A DNA stretch of 64,000 nt from contig OY987263.1 of assembly GCA_963920665.1 (NCBI GenBank), forward strand, positions 46,721,218-46,785,217. Direction: 5' to 3'. The translations under genes and the position numbers were made by a program. Each line of letters starts with the position of its first letter. The stretch's first letter is position 1. A model generated the notes under the pieces. The model saw only the letters and a program-made list of their open reading frames with translations, did no database searches and was not told the origin of the DNA. This DNA is from Straminergon stramineum (taxonomy: Eukaryota > Streptophyta > Bryopsida > Hypnales > Calliergonaceae). Positions 21,643 to 33,549 of this stretch are shown piece after piece.

Positions 21643-22047
21643 ATGGTGAAGACGAAGGTTGTGAACGACACTGCGTCCGAGATTGATGTGAGAGAAGGGA
21701 ACGTGGGGGTGTACATTCCACTGCAGACGCTATCGAAGAAGGGCTCCAAGAACAGCAGCTGCGTCATCCAAGTGGATACCAATGCCACCTACCGCGAATA
21801 CTGGATTGCGGCTCTGGCTGACAACACCGGGATGCGGCCCATCGTCGTCACTTCCGACGATTGCATTGATAACTCCGTCCTCACCATCAAGCTTAAAGGG
21901 GAACAGTATGTCTGCGACAAGACGCCCAGAAATGCTCCGAATTCTCACCACAAAAGTAACCACAACAGCGGCGGCAGCGACGACAACAAGACTCCTGCCA
22001 AAGTTGGATGGAAAGAGAAGCTCTTTGGGAAGTGGGGATCTTCTTAA
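21643..22047 (+). CDS. Small single-exon protein, possibly DUF7748-type, 134 aa
   Basis: The frame MVKTKVVNDTASEIDVREGN continues with VGVYIPLQTL, NATYREYWIAAL and LTIKLKGEQYVC, a compact beta-rich-looking domain of about 95 residues. A Gly/Ser/Asn/His-rich and Lys-rich tail follows (about 100-134, ending KLFGKWGSS). It resembles a short plant domain of unknown function, which I tentatively recall as DUF7748. There is no signal peptide or TM segment. It starts 42 bp after the stop of the membrane-protein gene and in the same frame, separated by two in-frame stops (TGA 21598 and a TAA just before AAG-ATG). So it may be a second cistron, a separate gene with a compact leader, or the last exon of an alternative transcript. 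Confidence 0.6.
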   Translation: MVKTKVVNDTASEIDVREGNVGVYIPLQTLSKKGSKNSSCVIQVDTNATYREYWIAALADNTGMRPIVVTSDDCIDNSVLTIKLKGEQYVCDKTPRNAPNSHHKSNHNSGGSDDNKTPAKVGWKEKLFGKWGSS

Positions 22048-24389
22048 CTTGGATTCTTCCCTTAACGAAGAAGCCCACGGAGAAGACTGCCGAATTCTGT
22101 ACAAAGTTTCTAGTTCCATTGAGGTGTTTGAGGTGTTTAGGCCTAATTTTGTGTATTGACATACTGGAAGGGCGCTCCCGAATTCAAGTCACCCTCCCGT
22201 GGCTGATGATTTTCCTTTCTTGTCTTGCAAAACATTCTTTAGAACGTCCCCCTCTGCATTGAAGAATTGGAATCCATCATTCACATTCTAATCTATCCAA
22301 TGTTCAGCTAAAGTTGTATGTAGGCTCTCTATCTTGCCATTGAGTTTGTAGGAGTTGTACGGGATTAGAAGAGTATGTAATGAACTTCAAATTTAGAGAG
22401 GCAACGATCTTGGGGATAGTCATGTCAGACTGCAATGTTCCAGTCTCAAAGTGCACCTTGACCTCTGTAATATGACTCCTTGGGGCTCTCAAAGAAATGA
22501 CTACGACATGGTTTGAATGTGCAACAAGTGTGCATGATGTTGTTCAAGAGAAAGTCGTATTAAAGACCTGAGTGTAAATGGTGCAAGCTGACAAGGGCCA
22601 AAAATTGCTATGAGACCAGTTGGATAGTTTGTCAGTAAAAATTCTGGCACAACCGGCATCCGTCACTATAGCACAGAATTGGAAATTTTACATTAAACCC
22701 ACTAGCTATGCAACTGCGAACTAGCCCCAAAACCTCACTGAAAACATACTCTACTAAAAACAAATTGCAACCTCCGTGATACCTCAAGTGTGGAACAACT
22801 CACAAGATGAAGACAGTCCAACACAACCTTAACATTCACTGGCAAACTAGTATGTAGCTAATCTGCCCGTAGAGCTCTGCTGCAGAAGACCGAGCCATGC
22901 CACAGTACCTGCACAAAACCCATCCATGTGGTGCTCCAAGAGCTTGATTCCCTTGCCTATCGTTTCTCAATCACTCCTAGGGTTTGGAACTGCATCCAAT
23001 TTCGCCGAATCCAAATCATAAGTCAGATAAATGTGCCATGAGGTACCTGAGGGAGGACAATGGACTTGTAACTATCACTGGACTATTGAGCATCCACGCT
23101 CGGCACGGAAACTGTCCACTATAGCGGCTGCCACATGTGCATCAACCTCAACAAACACGAAAAGAGTTCGCCTCTCTCGACTCCTCCACCTTCCTCGGTA
23201 GAAACAATTCCTCCGACTGCTGCGGGATTCTTTTTTCTTCGGGTTTTCAGGCTTAGGGCTCCCCCTCTGCTGATTACCCAATGTTGCTGCGTCTTCAGGG
23301 AACTACTAGAGGTACGAATCTCCAAGACTCCATTGCTTTCCCTTGATTCTTGAAACTCAGCTTCCGAGCTTGTGCAATGGGCCACTCGAGCGATTCTCTG
23401 GCCTTCAAACCCTATACCCTACACCCTAAAAGAAACCCAGACACAGCACAGGTCACAATGCTGGGATCTCTTTGCAATTGGTGCACATAACTTCATTGAA
23501 ACCTCCCTTCAAGCAAAAACATCACACGCATGGCAATTGCCAGCTTGTGGTCAGCATCTTGTGAATGTGCAATTGCACATATGCCAAATTGCCACCAGCA
23601 ATGGAGGTTGACTAAAGAAGTGCATCACATCACAGGCATGTAACTTAGTTGCCAGTGCAGAATTCTACTGCACCATGAAATCTTCCGCCCAAGAAGGATG
23701 GGCTGGTCGCCGTGGAAAGCACCCTTCCGGTACTGTGTGAATCATTTGGTTGAAAAAAACTCAAGAATGCTCCTAAAAGTACCCTGGGTGATGGGGCAAG
23801 TAGTAGGAATCTCTGGGTGCATCCCTGTGTTGACTTTCCTGGCATGGTGGTCTTGTTTGTGATCCTCTTCTTGTGTTCTAATGGGGAAACCTGTGGCGTG
23901 TATCAGGATGATCACCCATTTCCTATCACTTAAGCATATCACTTAAGCAATTCAGCCTATCTGCAGCATGGGAAAAGTTCAGGAAAAAATTTCCTCGTGT
24001 AGAGAAATAGATTTAGAAGGATTTCATAATTACCTAAATTTTTTCCCTCAAAAGCAAAATTATCACAAATTTTTTTCGTGAAGATTCTATTTGTCCCATT
24101 CTTGATATGTAGGCAAACCTATTTCCAACCATAGGATGGTTCCAAAACCGATGTAAGGCTTTCAATGTACATAGTGTGATTATGTAAGCTTTCAATGTAC
24201 AACTCCCAAACATTTTCGTTGTCTTGAGGGTCTTGCGATGCATGAGCTGTCACCTACAATTCATCTTATTGGAACAATTCATCTTATTGGAAATGGAGCA
24301 GCCTAAACTATGAGAATGGGAGGTTGATTAGAAATATATGGGTGATCTCCTTTAATTCTAGTTAAAATTTGGTTGTCATAGAAGTGCCA
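22048..24389. other. Intergenic DNA, no gene supported
   Basis: Composition is intermediate. Short frames on both strands (for example around 22304-22492 minus and 23075-23385 minus) have no recognisable product. Some of this could be the 3' flank of the preceding ORF or old retroelement debris, but no motif confirms it. Confidence 0.45.
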
Positions 24390-24539
24390 TGTCATATGTT
24401 TCAAAAAAAATTGACAAACCGAAGAATTCATCGGAGGTCAAACTATTATGCAAGACTTCCCCTTCTCATATAGAATTCCAAGGATGAACATTTGCAATTC
24501 TATCTTACATAGAGGGATTCTTTGTCTTCCAGAGAACAC
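24390..24539 (-). mobile_element. Family A relic, copy A5
   Basis: The decayed minus-oriented copy retains 'tcaaactatt', 'gaggtcaaac', 'ccaaggatgaac', 'tttgcaattct' and a following TTAA at 24540-24543. The other end is lost. Confidence 0.5.
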
Positions 24540-25145
24540 TTAATACTTGAGAAGGACGATGACCTATGACCATGATAGTCATTCAAGCCTGATTAGATTT
24601 TTAGACCGATAGATGCATTTTTTATGTCTATAGTGATCAAGAAAGTCAACTAACAACTACTTTTTGGTCTCAACATCCTTGCAAGGTTAATGATGAAAGC
24701 TTAACCTTATTTTTTTTTGCAATTTGGCCAAAACTAACTTGTCAATTCATAATTCATAATTGAGTTCTAACTAGAATTGGACCAATTTGTATAATCTATT
24801 TGAGTCCATATTCAATTTTAGATCTAAATTTTGTGCCACCAAAGTACATTTTACAATTTAAAACAAAGCATAATGCAATGCAACATCAAAAAGGTTTCAT
24901 CAAGTTACAAAGTTTCATTTTGAGAAAAATGTTTGAATGTCGTTAGGATTCATTGAGAATGAACTAATGAAATAATGTGCAATTGAGAATGTGTCTTTGG
25001 TGAGCCTACAAAAGGAACTTAGATATTATCCCAAAGCACTCCATTGTACAAAGTTGCAGTACTAGTGAGAAATTTCATGGGGCATAGGGTACTAATATGG
25101 CCTCTTAAATTGATTGGGCTACAAATGTTTAGGTTGCAAGGACAA

Positions 25146-25498
25146 ACATTATGAAAGAAACCCCTTGTCAAGTGTTATATGAAAGTTCATATGACTCTTT
25201 TATCTTAAAATAGATGCTATTTGAAATTATAGTATTGTAGTTTTGTAAAAGTTACAACTTCTCAAAAGTTATAATTTTAGGATTATTTTAAACTAAAGAT
25301 TTATAGTTTTGAAAAAATGAACAAGGCGAAAAATTTAAAAAAATCTTAAACTTTTTTATAAGTCCTAAAATCTACAATAAGATCACTAAAATTTCAAATC
25401 ATATGAAGTTCATATGAAAGTAGCATTTAGTGTAGGATTGAGAATCATACACTGAAAGTCATATAACAATGACAAGGGGCTCTTTTCTTACATGATGA
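25146..25498. mobile_element. MITE-like element with about 45-bp imperfect TIRs
   Basis: The left arm (25146-25190) contains 'ccccttgtcaagtgttatatga'-like sequence and the right arm (25455-25498) its complement ('gtcatataacaatgacaagg'). AT-rich interior with no ORF. Confidence 0.55.
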
Positions 25499-26228
25499 AG
25501 TAAGTTAGTGCCCTTAGGTAGAAGGTCCAAAAAGCATGCCTTTAAGAATTGATCACATTTGGGGGGGAACCAAATTTTTTATTAAATTTTCTTAGAAATA
25601 AAAATGGAATTGGCATTACCTAAAGTTGTTTCATATTTTCCAGACCTTTGTAGAACTATGATTTATAAATTTTTGACAATATAGTGCAATGGTCATTAAA
25701 AGTGTCCATGAGGTTATTTGGGAAAAATGGGAATTGACTAGTTCAAAGGTGGTTGGTGGAATTGGAAAACCCTAATTTCATTCTGAAAACATAGGACATA
25801 AAATTGGAAAGGATTTAGTAGGGCTAGAAATCAACTAATGCCCTTGGTGGATAAGGTACCAATTTTGGAAGACAAGCATTAATATAGGGGTCAAAGGTTC
25901 TAGTTGTTGGAGCTAAGGATTGATAAGAATAATGCTTTGCAATAGTCATGAACTTGATGCATTGCCCTAAATTGCTTGACTAGTACAAAATCGATGGCCA
26001 TGAAGAACAAAACATTAAGAGTGGCCTTCCTCAACAACAATGGAAGAAGATATTTTGAGAAAAACAAAGCAAAGTTTTGAAAATCAAAAAGTGCGAAGAG
26101 CAAAAAGGCCACTTTAGAGCTTCAAACCCACCCCCCTTTACATCCATTGATTCCAATTAAGCATGTGTATACTAACTACAAACATGTAGAAAAATCTCAC
26201 CCATTGCAGGAAGGCCTGTGGCCTTTAT
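25499..26228. other. AT-rich intergenic DNA, no gene seen
   Basis: Only short frames, with no recognisable product. The stretch ends at the MITE beginning at 26229. Confidence 0.5.
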
Positions 26229-26950
26229 GGGTGATTGCAAGAAACACCTATCCTATTTGTTGCATTTTGCTGATTTTTTTGGGAGTACTTTAAAATTAGA
26301 AAATTAATTTTTTTAAAATGAAAAAATATGATTAATGTATATACCTTTAAGATGAAGGTACTCATGGAAGGAATTGCATAGAAAAATTCTCTAAGTAGGA
26401 GAACTAGAAAAGTGCTCAGTCTTAAGGAAATACATACCTTGATGTTTTAATTAAGGAAAAATAGTAAAAATAAATAAATACACAAAATAAAAAGTGTCCA
26501 TTTTCAACAACCCTATGGAGATGGTCATTCACCATAAAACCTACCAAAACAATATTTTATATGTTACAAAATGCAAGCAGAAAGAAGCTCACTTTGTAGA
26601 CTTCCACACTACAAAAAATTAACTATTTTAAAAATTCCTCTGCTAGAAAGCTACAAGTCTACTAGAAGACCATCTCATCCAAATTTCAGCTCAAAATATG
26701 TTTTTTTGGGTTCTAAATAGTACTAAAAACCTCCGAATTGGCAATTGTGACATTGAATTGGGGTCTATTTTTGGATAGTAAATTATTTTTGGAAAATATG
26801 AAAAAATTAGGGAAGGTATATGATAGTCATGAATACCTTCCCTACAAATCTTGAGTCATTTGGAGCCAAAACACAAAAGTTATAGGCAAAAAAACTAATT
26901 AGCACACATAGTGTGACACAAAATAGGACAAGTGTTTCTTGCAATCACCC
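26229..26950. mobile_element. 722-bp TIR element with TTAT target duplication
   Basis: The left end GGGTGATTGCAAGAAACAC and the right end GTGTTTCTTGCAATCACCC are exact inverted repeats over 19 nt, extending imperfectly to about 32 nt. TTAT flanks both sides (26225-26228 and 26951-26954). The interior is AT-rich without an ORF, so it is non-autonomous. The superfamily cannot be assigned with certainty from a 4-bp duplication. Confidence 0.75.
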
Positions 26951-27291
26951 TTATCTATACCTAAATATGTAAGGGGTGCAAAGGAAGTTGTAAAACTTAA
27001 CTTGCACTAGACAAAGTCAAATGTAAGGCTCCAATCTTTGTATGAAGTAGTGAACAAAACTTTAAAAAATGGATCATCTTAGTGCATGCAAAAGTGAAAA
27101 TTTCAAAAAAAGATGCAAAATTTGAACAATGAAAACTCTGAAGAGCGAAGAGGAGATACTAGAGCTTCATGAAGATTCTTGACATCCATTGGCCAACTTC
27201 AAATGATAATCTTGACCATGATCAAATAGGCAACAAAATCTCAATCAATATGGGAAGGACCTTATATATAAACCAAGGATATAATATTCAT

Positions 27292-27510
27292 TATAGGTAG
27301 AACCTTCCTTAGTGCATGGTGTTGAGACTGTGCACTAAGAGAGGTATATGCATTTAGAGAAGCCAAAGGGCCACTTGTCTTTTTATCTTGAAGCATGTGC
27401 CACATGTCTTTTCATCTTGAATCATGGGCATGGGCCACCTACTGTTTACAAGCTCTCTTAATGCATATTTTACACCAAGGGAGGGTGCACTAAGAGAGGT
27501 TCTACCTGTA
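27292..27510. mobile_element. 219-bp MITE with 25-bp TIRs
   Basis: The left end TATAGGTAGAACCT and the inner TTAGTGCA are mirrored at the right by TGCACTAAGAGAGGTTCTACC and GTA. A TA dinucleotide lies at both borders, as in Tc1/mariner-type (Stowaway) MITEs. The loop has a doubled 'cttttatcttgaa.catg' unit. Confidence 0.6.
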
Positions 27511-29240
27511 GTACTTTCAATTTGAAATTGGCTATTTGGCTATTATCAATTTGAGTTTGGAGAAAATTGGCTAGTGGGAAATTTATCTTGCAAGAAACTA
27601 ACCAATAGATTTTGTAGTTGAAAAGATGCAACTGATGACCATTGAAGAAAAACTTGTCCATTTCCATGGGAGGGGAAAATCAATTAGAGGAACTCCAAAA
27701 TTTTCCCAAACACTAATCCACCTCTTGAAATATCCATAACTTAAGTGAGGTTGTTTGTTTTGTTTGTTTGTTATATTGAGATCTTTGGAACCGTGCGTCC
27801 CTTGGTTGCATTCTTGGTTGCATTCTTGGTACTGTTGCCAAACTTTGTGTGAGGCTGGGTGCACAAGCTTTGTTTTGTGATATTTGGACCTATGGTGTGA
27901 AAGTTGTTAAATTTCGAAATTCTTATGAATCCAAAAATGAGAAAAGCACCTTTCCGTTTATTTTGGCTGTGGCAACGGCACAGGGCACACTAAGTAGTAC
28001 GCAATACTTGTCCATTGAAGAAAGCAAACTATCATATACCTCTGTGGTACAGGAGGCTTTTAGTGCCTGGTCCATTTTAGGACCTCCTAGGCTGACGCAT
28101 CCCAGGGCCCACGGCAATCCAGAGCCGTCCGTTCCCGCGCTCTCCACGTTCTATACGGGCGCTCCCTCGAAGTTAACATTCGCTGCAAATCTCAAACAAC
28201 TGAAGTCCTAGACTTGGGGACGTTGGTTCGCCAGGCTCGGTTTTCGAATCCTCCTTCAAGCTTTCCACTTGCACGCCACCCGGATTGCCAACACTTCGCT
28301 CCCATCCCACCCACCATCTCTCCCTCCACTCTGTTGGTAAGGTAAGGAACTGCGTCCCACTGTTTGCATTCAGATGTTGAAACCAAGTTCCTTGGTGAAG
28401 AATTGAATCTAGGCGATCGTGGGCTTAGGGTTGTGCCTGTTGGTAAGGTTAGGTTTTCTCTCGTTTTCTCTCGTTTTCTCTCTTTCGAAACTCTGTTTTG
28501 AGTTTCAGCGGAGGTTGGATGAGGAGAAGTTAGTGCGCGCGCGTCGTTGGTAACTCGAACGCAATTTCTTTGTTTTTGTATTTTCAAACCAATTAGGTGT
28601 TGCGAGAATTGGGTCCGGGCGATTGCCGATTTAGGGTTGCGTTTGGTGGTCAGGTTTCGGTCCCTTCCTTGAAAGCTATTTTTTCGAGTTTTTTTCGAGT
28701 TTTTTTCGTGAGGTGGTATTGCGCGCACTTGGGTCTCCTTTCGGGAGCAATTTTTTTATAAATTTTTTTTCCTGTTGGGTGGAAGGACGGAACCCTTGTT
28801 TGTATATGTGGGGTCTGTTTTGAGGGACTGTGGGTGAGGTGAGCACGGAATCGCGATATTTGAGTGCTCGAGAAGTTTTTTTTATCTCTTGTAGCGTCAT
28901 TGCAAATTCTTATGTAGAGGATAGTTTCTTGTAGAGGATCAGCGAGGTTTTGGGATCAGTAGCATCGTGAATCCCTCGCGCTCTTACTAATTGTATCTAC
29001 ACTTTTCGATTCCACTGAGACACTTGATACCTGAATTTTTTTCTTCACTGGGCGCTGGAATTGGATCACAGTTGATAGTTTCGGTTGATCGGTGTTTGTT
29101 TGCATTTCCGAAACCAATCTTTGTTGTTGAAACTAATTTCCTACCAATATTATTGTGGAAAGTAATTCCAGACCAATTTTGCAATCCCTGATGGCTATTG
29201 GTGTGTTTCACAGGTGAGGGCGGGTTAGGGTTTGACAGCC
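27511..29240 (+). other. Upstream region and probable 5' leader of the VAMP gene
   Basis: GC content rises from about 28050. Pyrimidine-rich repeats occur in the leader: three 'gttttctctc' units (about 28448-28480) and repeated 'tttttttcgag' (about 28679-28710). The leader is probably spliced, since an AG precedes GTGAGGGCGG near 29213. A minus-strand frame of 178 aa (28192-28728) is antisense to this leader and does not look real. Confidence 0.45.
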
Positions 29241-30766
29241 ATGACGATCCTATATGCGTTGGTGGCGAGAGGTTCGGTGGTTCTGGCGGAGTTTAGTGCT
29301 GTATCCGCAAACGCCAATACTATAGCCCGCCGTATCTTGGAGAAGCTCCCTGCAGGAGGCGATAGCCGTGTCTCCTATTCGCAAGATCGTCATATTTTTC
29401 ACATCTTGAGAGCTGACGGCTTGACTTTCCTTTGCATGGCCACCGACTCTTTCGGAAGTAAGCCACACACTTTCATTTTGTTCCAACCTTTGTATCTCAT
29501 GTTTGTGCAACTGCAATGCTTTATTTCACTAAAGATTTGAGCTTGTAGGGTGCAAGTAGTCGTCGATGTTGTGGAGTACTCCATGTAATCTTCAAGTGTA
29601 CCCACTTTTCTTTGAGGTGCATGTGAAAATGCACAACGAATGTGGGGTGAATTCCTACCTTCTTATGACTTCCCTCTCTACCTCGAATGCTTGACTTAAT
29701 GAAAATCGTGAATTTGTAAGGGTGCAATTAGTGTAATGGAAAAGGGTGCATTATATTATTTATGATACTTTTTGTATCGGAGTTAAGTGAAACACAAAGT
29801 GACCAGTAGGGGTGAGACTTGTCAATTATCTTCAATAACCATCAACAAGTAGAGGTTGTGAAATTCATTTTGGGCTTCGATTGTATCCAGTGTGGAATAT
29901 GGTGCTTCTCTTTTGCCTTCAAATTCTGGGGTGGATTGTCTTAAATCCTGAGATGGTGTGACATGTTAAAATTACAGAATGATGATACTGATTTTGTGAG
30001 CATGGCAGGACGCATCCCTTTCGCATATCTGGAGGACATCCACATGAGGTTCATGAAAAACTATGGAAAGGTGGCAAATACAGCCTTGGCTTATGCAATG
30101 AACGACGAGTTTTCCAGAGTTCTGCACCAACAAATGGAATACTTCTCCACGAATAAGCAGGCGGATGCAATCAACAGAGTGAAAGGGGAGATTTCAGAAG
30201 TAAGTCGAATTACAAAGCAGCTTCCTGTATAGGGTTTTTTGTAATGCTCTGCTTTTTATTTGGACCAGTCTCTCTGTAAGTTAGTGTCTCATCTCGTTCT
30301 GTTGTAATTTTCAAGTCGGCTGTTTTAACAAAGACAGTTTGTATCAGGTTCGGGCTGTTATGGTGGAGAATATTGACAAGGTGCTGGAGAGAGGTGACCG
30401 CATCGAATTGCTGGTGGATAAGACATCCACTATTCAGGACAACACCTTCCGTTTTAAGAAGCAGTCACGAAGACTGCGACAAGCCATGTGGATGGAAAAT
30501 GCAAAGCTTTTGTAAGTAACTGTTTAATTTATTTTAACCTCTAATTAGGACGCACCTGGAACTTCAGATTCTCCAGCTTGTTGCTTATCCTTGTGCCCTT
30601 GATTTTGGATTGATAAATTGATAAATTTAGGTCTTCTCTCTCAGCACAGGTTGACACAGTAAATGGTTTTTGCAGGGCATCTCTGACGTGTCTCATCGTA
30701 GTCCTGCTCTACATCCTCATTTCCTTTTTCTGTGGTGGGATTTTCCTCCGGAGTTGCCGGGGATAG
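29241..30766 (+). CDS. VAMP72: VAMP72-type longin R-SNARE, four coding exons, 220 aa
   Basis: R-SNARE of the plant VAMP72 group, which pairs with Q-SNAREs to fuse secretory vesicles with the plasma membrane, endosomes or cell plate. I assign exons 29241-29457, 30009-30199, 30348-30511 and 30676-30766, with GT-AG borders and frame kept. The N-terminal longin domain covers about residues 1-110 (MTILYALVARG, then FGRRIPFAYLEDIHMRF). The SNARE motif follows at about 128-188 (ENIDKVLERGDRIELLVDKT), with the zero-layer Arg at about R151. A single C-terminal membrane anchor (LTCLIVVLLYILISFFCGGI) lies at about 192-211, followed by a short tail. Length equals that usual for this family. The start MTILYALV is canonical for VAMP72. 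Which VAMP72 member it is cannot be said from sequence alone. Confidence 0.93.
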
Positions 30767-33549
30767 TGCCACTGACAAAATGCACTCATAGGCCCTTTTC
30801 GGATACCTTGACTGCTCGGATATCTTGATGAATGGAATTCTGTGTCTACTGATGGACCTCATGTTGGGAAGGGCTTCAACAAGCTCCGAGTTACTTTGAT
30901 GGGTGGGTGGGTGGGGGCTCATGGTCTGATGAAATACTTTAAACGCTGGCAAGTAATGACGTCCAGGGTTTGTGGTGGATGTACATAATGGATACAAGGT
31001 TAGAATAACCTCCGCATCAGCTTTTGAACAGGTGGGATGGGAGTAGTTTGTAAGGACATAGGTTTTGTGAATTTGGCAGACACTGCCTTTGTTTTCTATT
31101 TAGTGGAGGATAAATTTTGGGGTTTTGTTTAGTGCAGGTATGGAGCTTTTCGCTCTGGATTTATTGGAATTTGTATGTGGAGATGGCCACATATTCAGCA
31201 ATTAGATTGTTTATTGAATTTTTCTTGTTAAAACAGGTTTCCAGGTGCAAAGACTTGGTTGTTGAAATACGCACATATCTCTGATCTTACTCGTTGTGGA
31301 TCCGTTTTCTGTGGAGTGATTCTTACTCTCTTTTCTTTTCTTTGCCTAGTAACCTTTTATTTTTTATGCCGGATATGAAAGGCTTACGATCATGATGAAT
31401 TTGAGATTCTGCGGCATTTAGATTACTTCGCTTGAGATTTTGCAAGTTTTGTTGCAACATCGTTGTTTTTGTTTCTAGAAAAGAGCCAATTCTCTTGGAT
31501 ACTTAGACGCAGCCGCTCACCTCGAAGGTTACTGCGACTTGTTGCGACTCCTATGTAAAACTGACCCCCTACTGATTCTCGTCTTAATTGTACTAAACCT
31601 TGTGAACTTGAGAGCCTAAGATAGATTTGGGTACACCTATTATTTAATACTCTGCAAAATCTGTAGTTTATTTATATGGTGCTCAGAAATCACATGAAAA
31701 ATGACTCTGTAATCCTCTTTCAATTGCCGACAACACCCTACATAATCAAAATGTAAGACAATTTTAGAGCAAGAAATCTGATTTGTCATTTTGATTCCCA
31801 AGACTTGCTTTCTTGCATTATTCATTTTTAACAACTCTTGGAGAACTTTGGTTTGCATGATAACAAATTTATTATCAATATGTAGAAAAGTAAACCTTAT
31901 TGGGACATTGAAAATTTGAAAATCTGAGACTTCTTGAAACATGGTTCATTAAGTATTTTTTGACACGTGGATGGATATGTAAAGAATTCAAGGATGGAAT
32001 CTGCAAGGGTTTCTTCTGGCAATATTTTGCTCTTGGGATTTATCCAGTAAATTGAGTGAATGAATCTCCTTAGCAACTACATTAGTGCACTTGGATTCAT
32101 CCAGTACATTGAGTAAAAATGAAGCTTCATAACAACCAATGAAGCCTCTTAACAACTTGAGTAAAAATGAAGCTTCATAGTAACTACTGTAAAATGCCCT
32201 GTGCCATTGCCATTGCCACGACCATTAGTATGTCATTTGTAATTGCTACAAAAATGATGGCCAATCCCTTTTGAAGTCTCCTTTCATACTCATTCTTTTA
32301 TTCTTTAAAAATATATCACACTAATGTGTAATATCATGTGTGATATCAAACAAAGATTGCTCAGTAGGTTGAAACTCAACAAAACTTGCTTTGTGCACAA
32401 TCACACCACCCCTCCCCAAGGGCTTTTCGACAACACCAAGGGCACCCATCACATTAGAAGATCCCAATGTACGTCACAAACAAAACAAGCATTTGTCTTA
32501 GTAGTGAAGAACTACAGATGTTACAGTAATCATTTTTTGGTTTCATAGGGTAATATTCTTGTTAATTTGATAATAACAATTTCTGATGATTTACAAACAC
32601 TAGTGATAACTAGCCTCAAAATGAAAGACAGCTTCATAATGAGATTCATGGATCGGTCACATTTGATTTCTGAATTTCAATTTCAAGCTTCTACGTTCAA
32701 GCAATTAGCAAGTTGATCCTGTACTGGTGTCCTACGAATCGGAAGAAGTGCTTGTTGACAACAGTGGACAGATAAGTTTGACAATGGGGGACCTGATCAC
32801 ACTTGCAGGCTGCCAAATGGAGCGACATAGAATACCGGTAAGACGATGAAGCAGAGCAACAGCTGTGGTTGAGAGGGAATTAAGCAGGGCAATCAACAGG
32901 ACTGGAGAACTCTGTACATACATTCCATTCTATCCTCTAGACTTTGAAGATGATAAGAATGGTAGAACTAGGAATGAAAAACGGGTAAGAGCTTGCCGAC
33001 GTATCATTACCAATGATTTTCAAGTTCCTAACACGTAACGAACTCTATGAAAAGTCTGTCTTCTGAGCGGGTCTACTTGAATGAATCCCGTGTGTTATAC
33101 AAGTGTGAACTTGTGACCCTGCACCAGAGTCTGCTTGGAAACCTGCGCCTCCACGGATTTCCAGAGCGTCAAGTTGATAGTTTCCTTTCTGACCAGTAGA
33201 TACAAGCTTCCATTCTCTAATCTGTGGCTTTGTTCTAGAAACACTTCGCAAAGCAGACACTATTCCAATCGTAAAGCCCAGACAAAAAGAAAGCAATAGA
33301 TTACATCGCTTGTCCCTTTCAAAATCAAGGGATTCTTACTTCACTGTTCCTCTATGGACTTTCAGCTCATCTGTTTTGTGTTACCAGATGACATCAGTTA
33401 CTGAGGTGCAATCTCTGCGTACCTTGCAATTGTAGGTTGATGAAAAACTCGCTGAAAGAAGAACTGCAACTCTTTTGCTCTTGTTGAACTGTTTGATCTA
33501 ATTAGCTGTGGACAATAGAAAATCTGGTCGACACCCTCGGAGAAGTCAA
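30767..33549. other. 3' flanks of the convergent VAMP and MEI1-like genes
   Basis: The two genes are convergent, with 2.8 kb between stop codons. No ORF with a recognisable product is present. The doubled stretch around 32085-32180 (gagtaaaaatgaagcttcat) is a short direct repeat. Confidence 0.5.

Noticed and set aside
28192..28728. 178-aa minus-strand ORF
   Set aside because: It is antisense to the GC-richer leader of the VAMP gene, of Lys/Arg/Asn/Thr-biased composition, with no domain. It is most likely open by chance.
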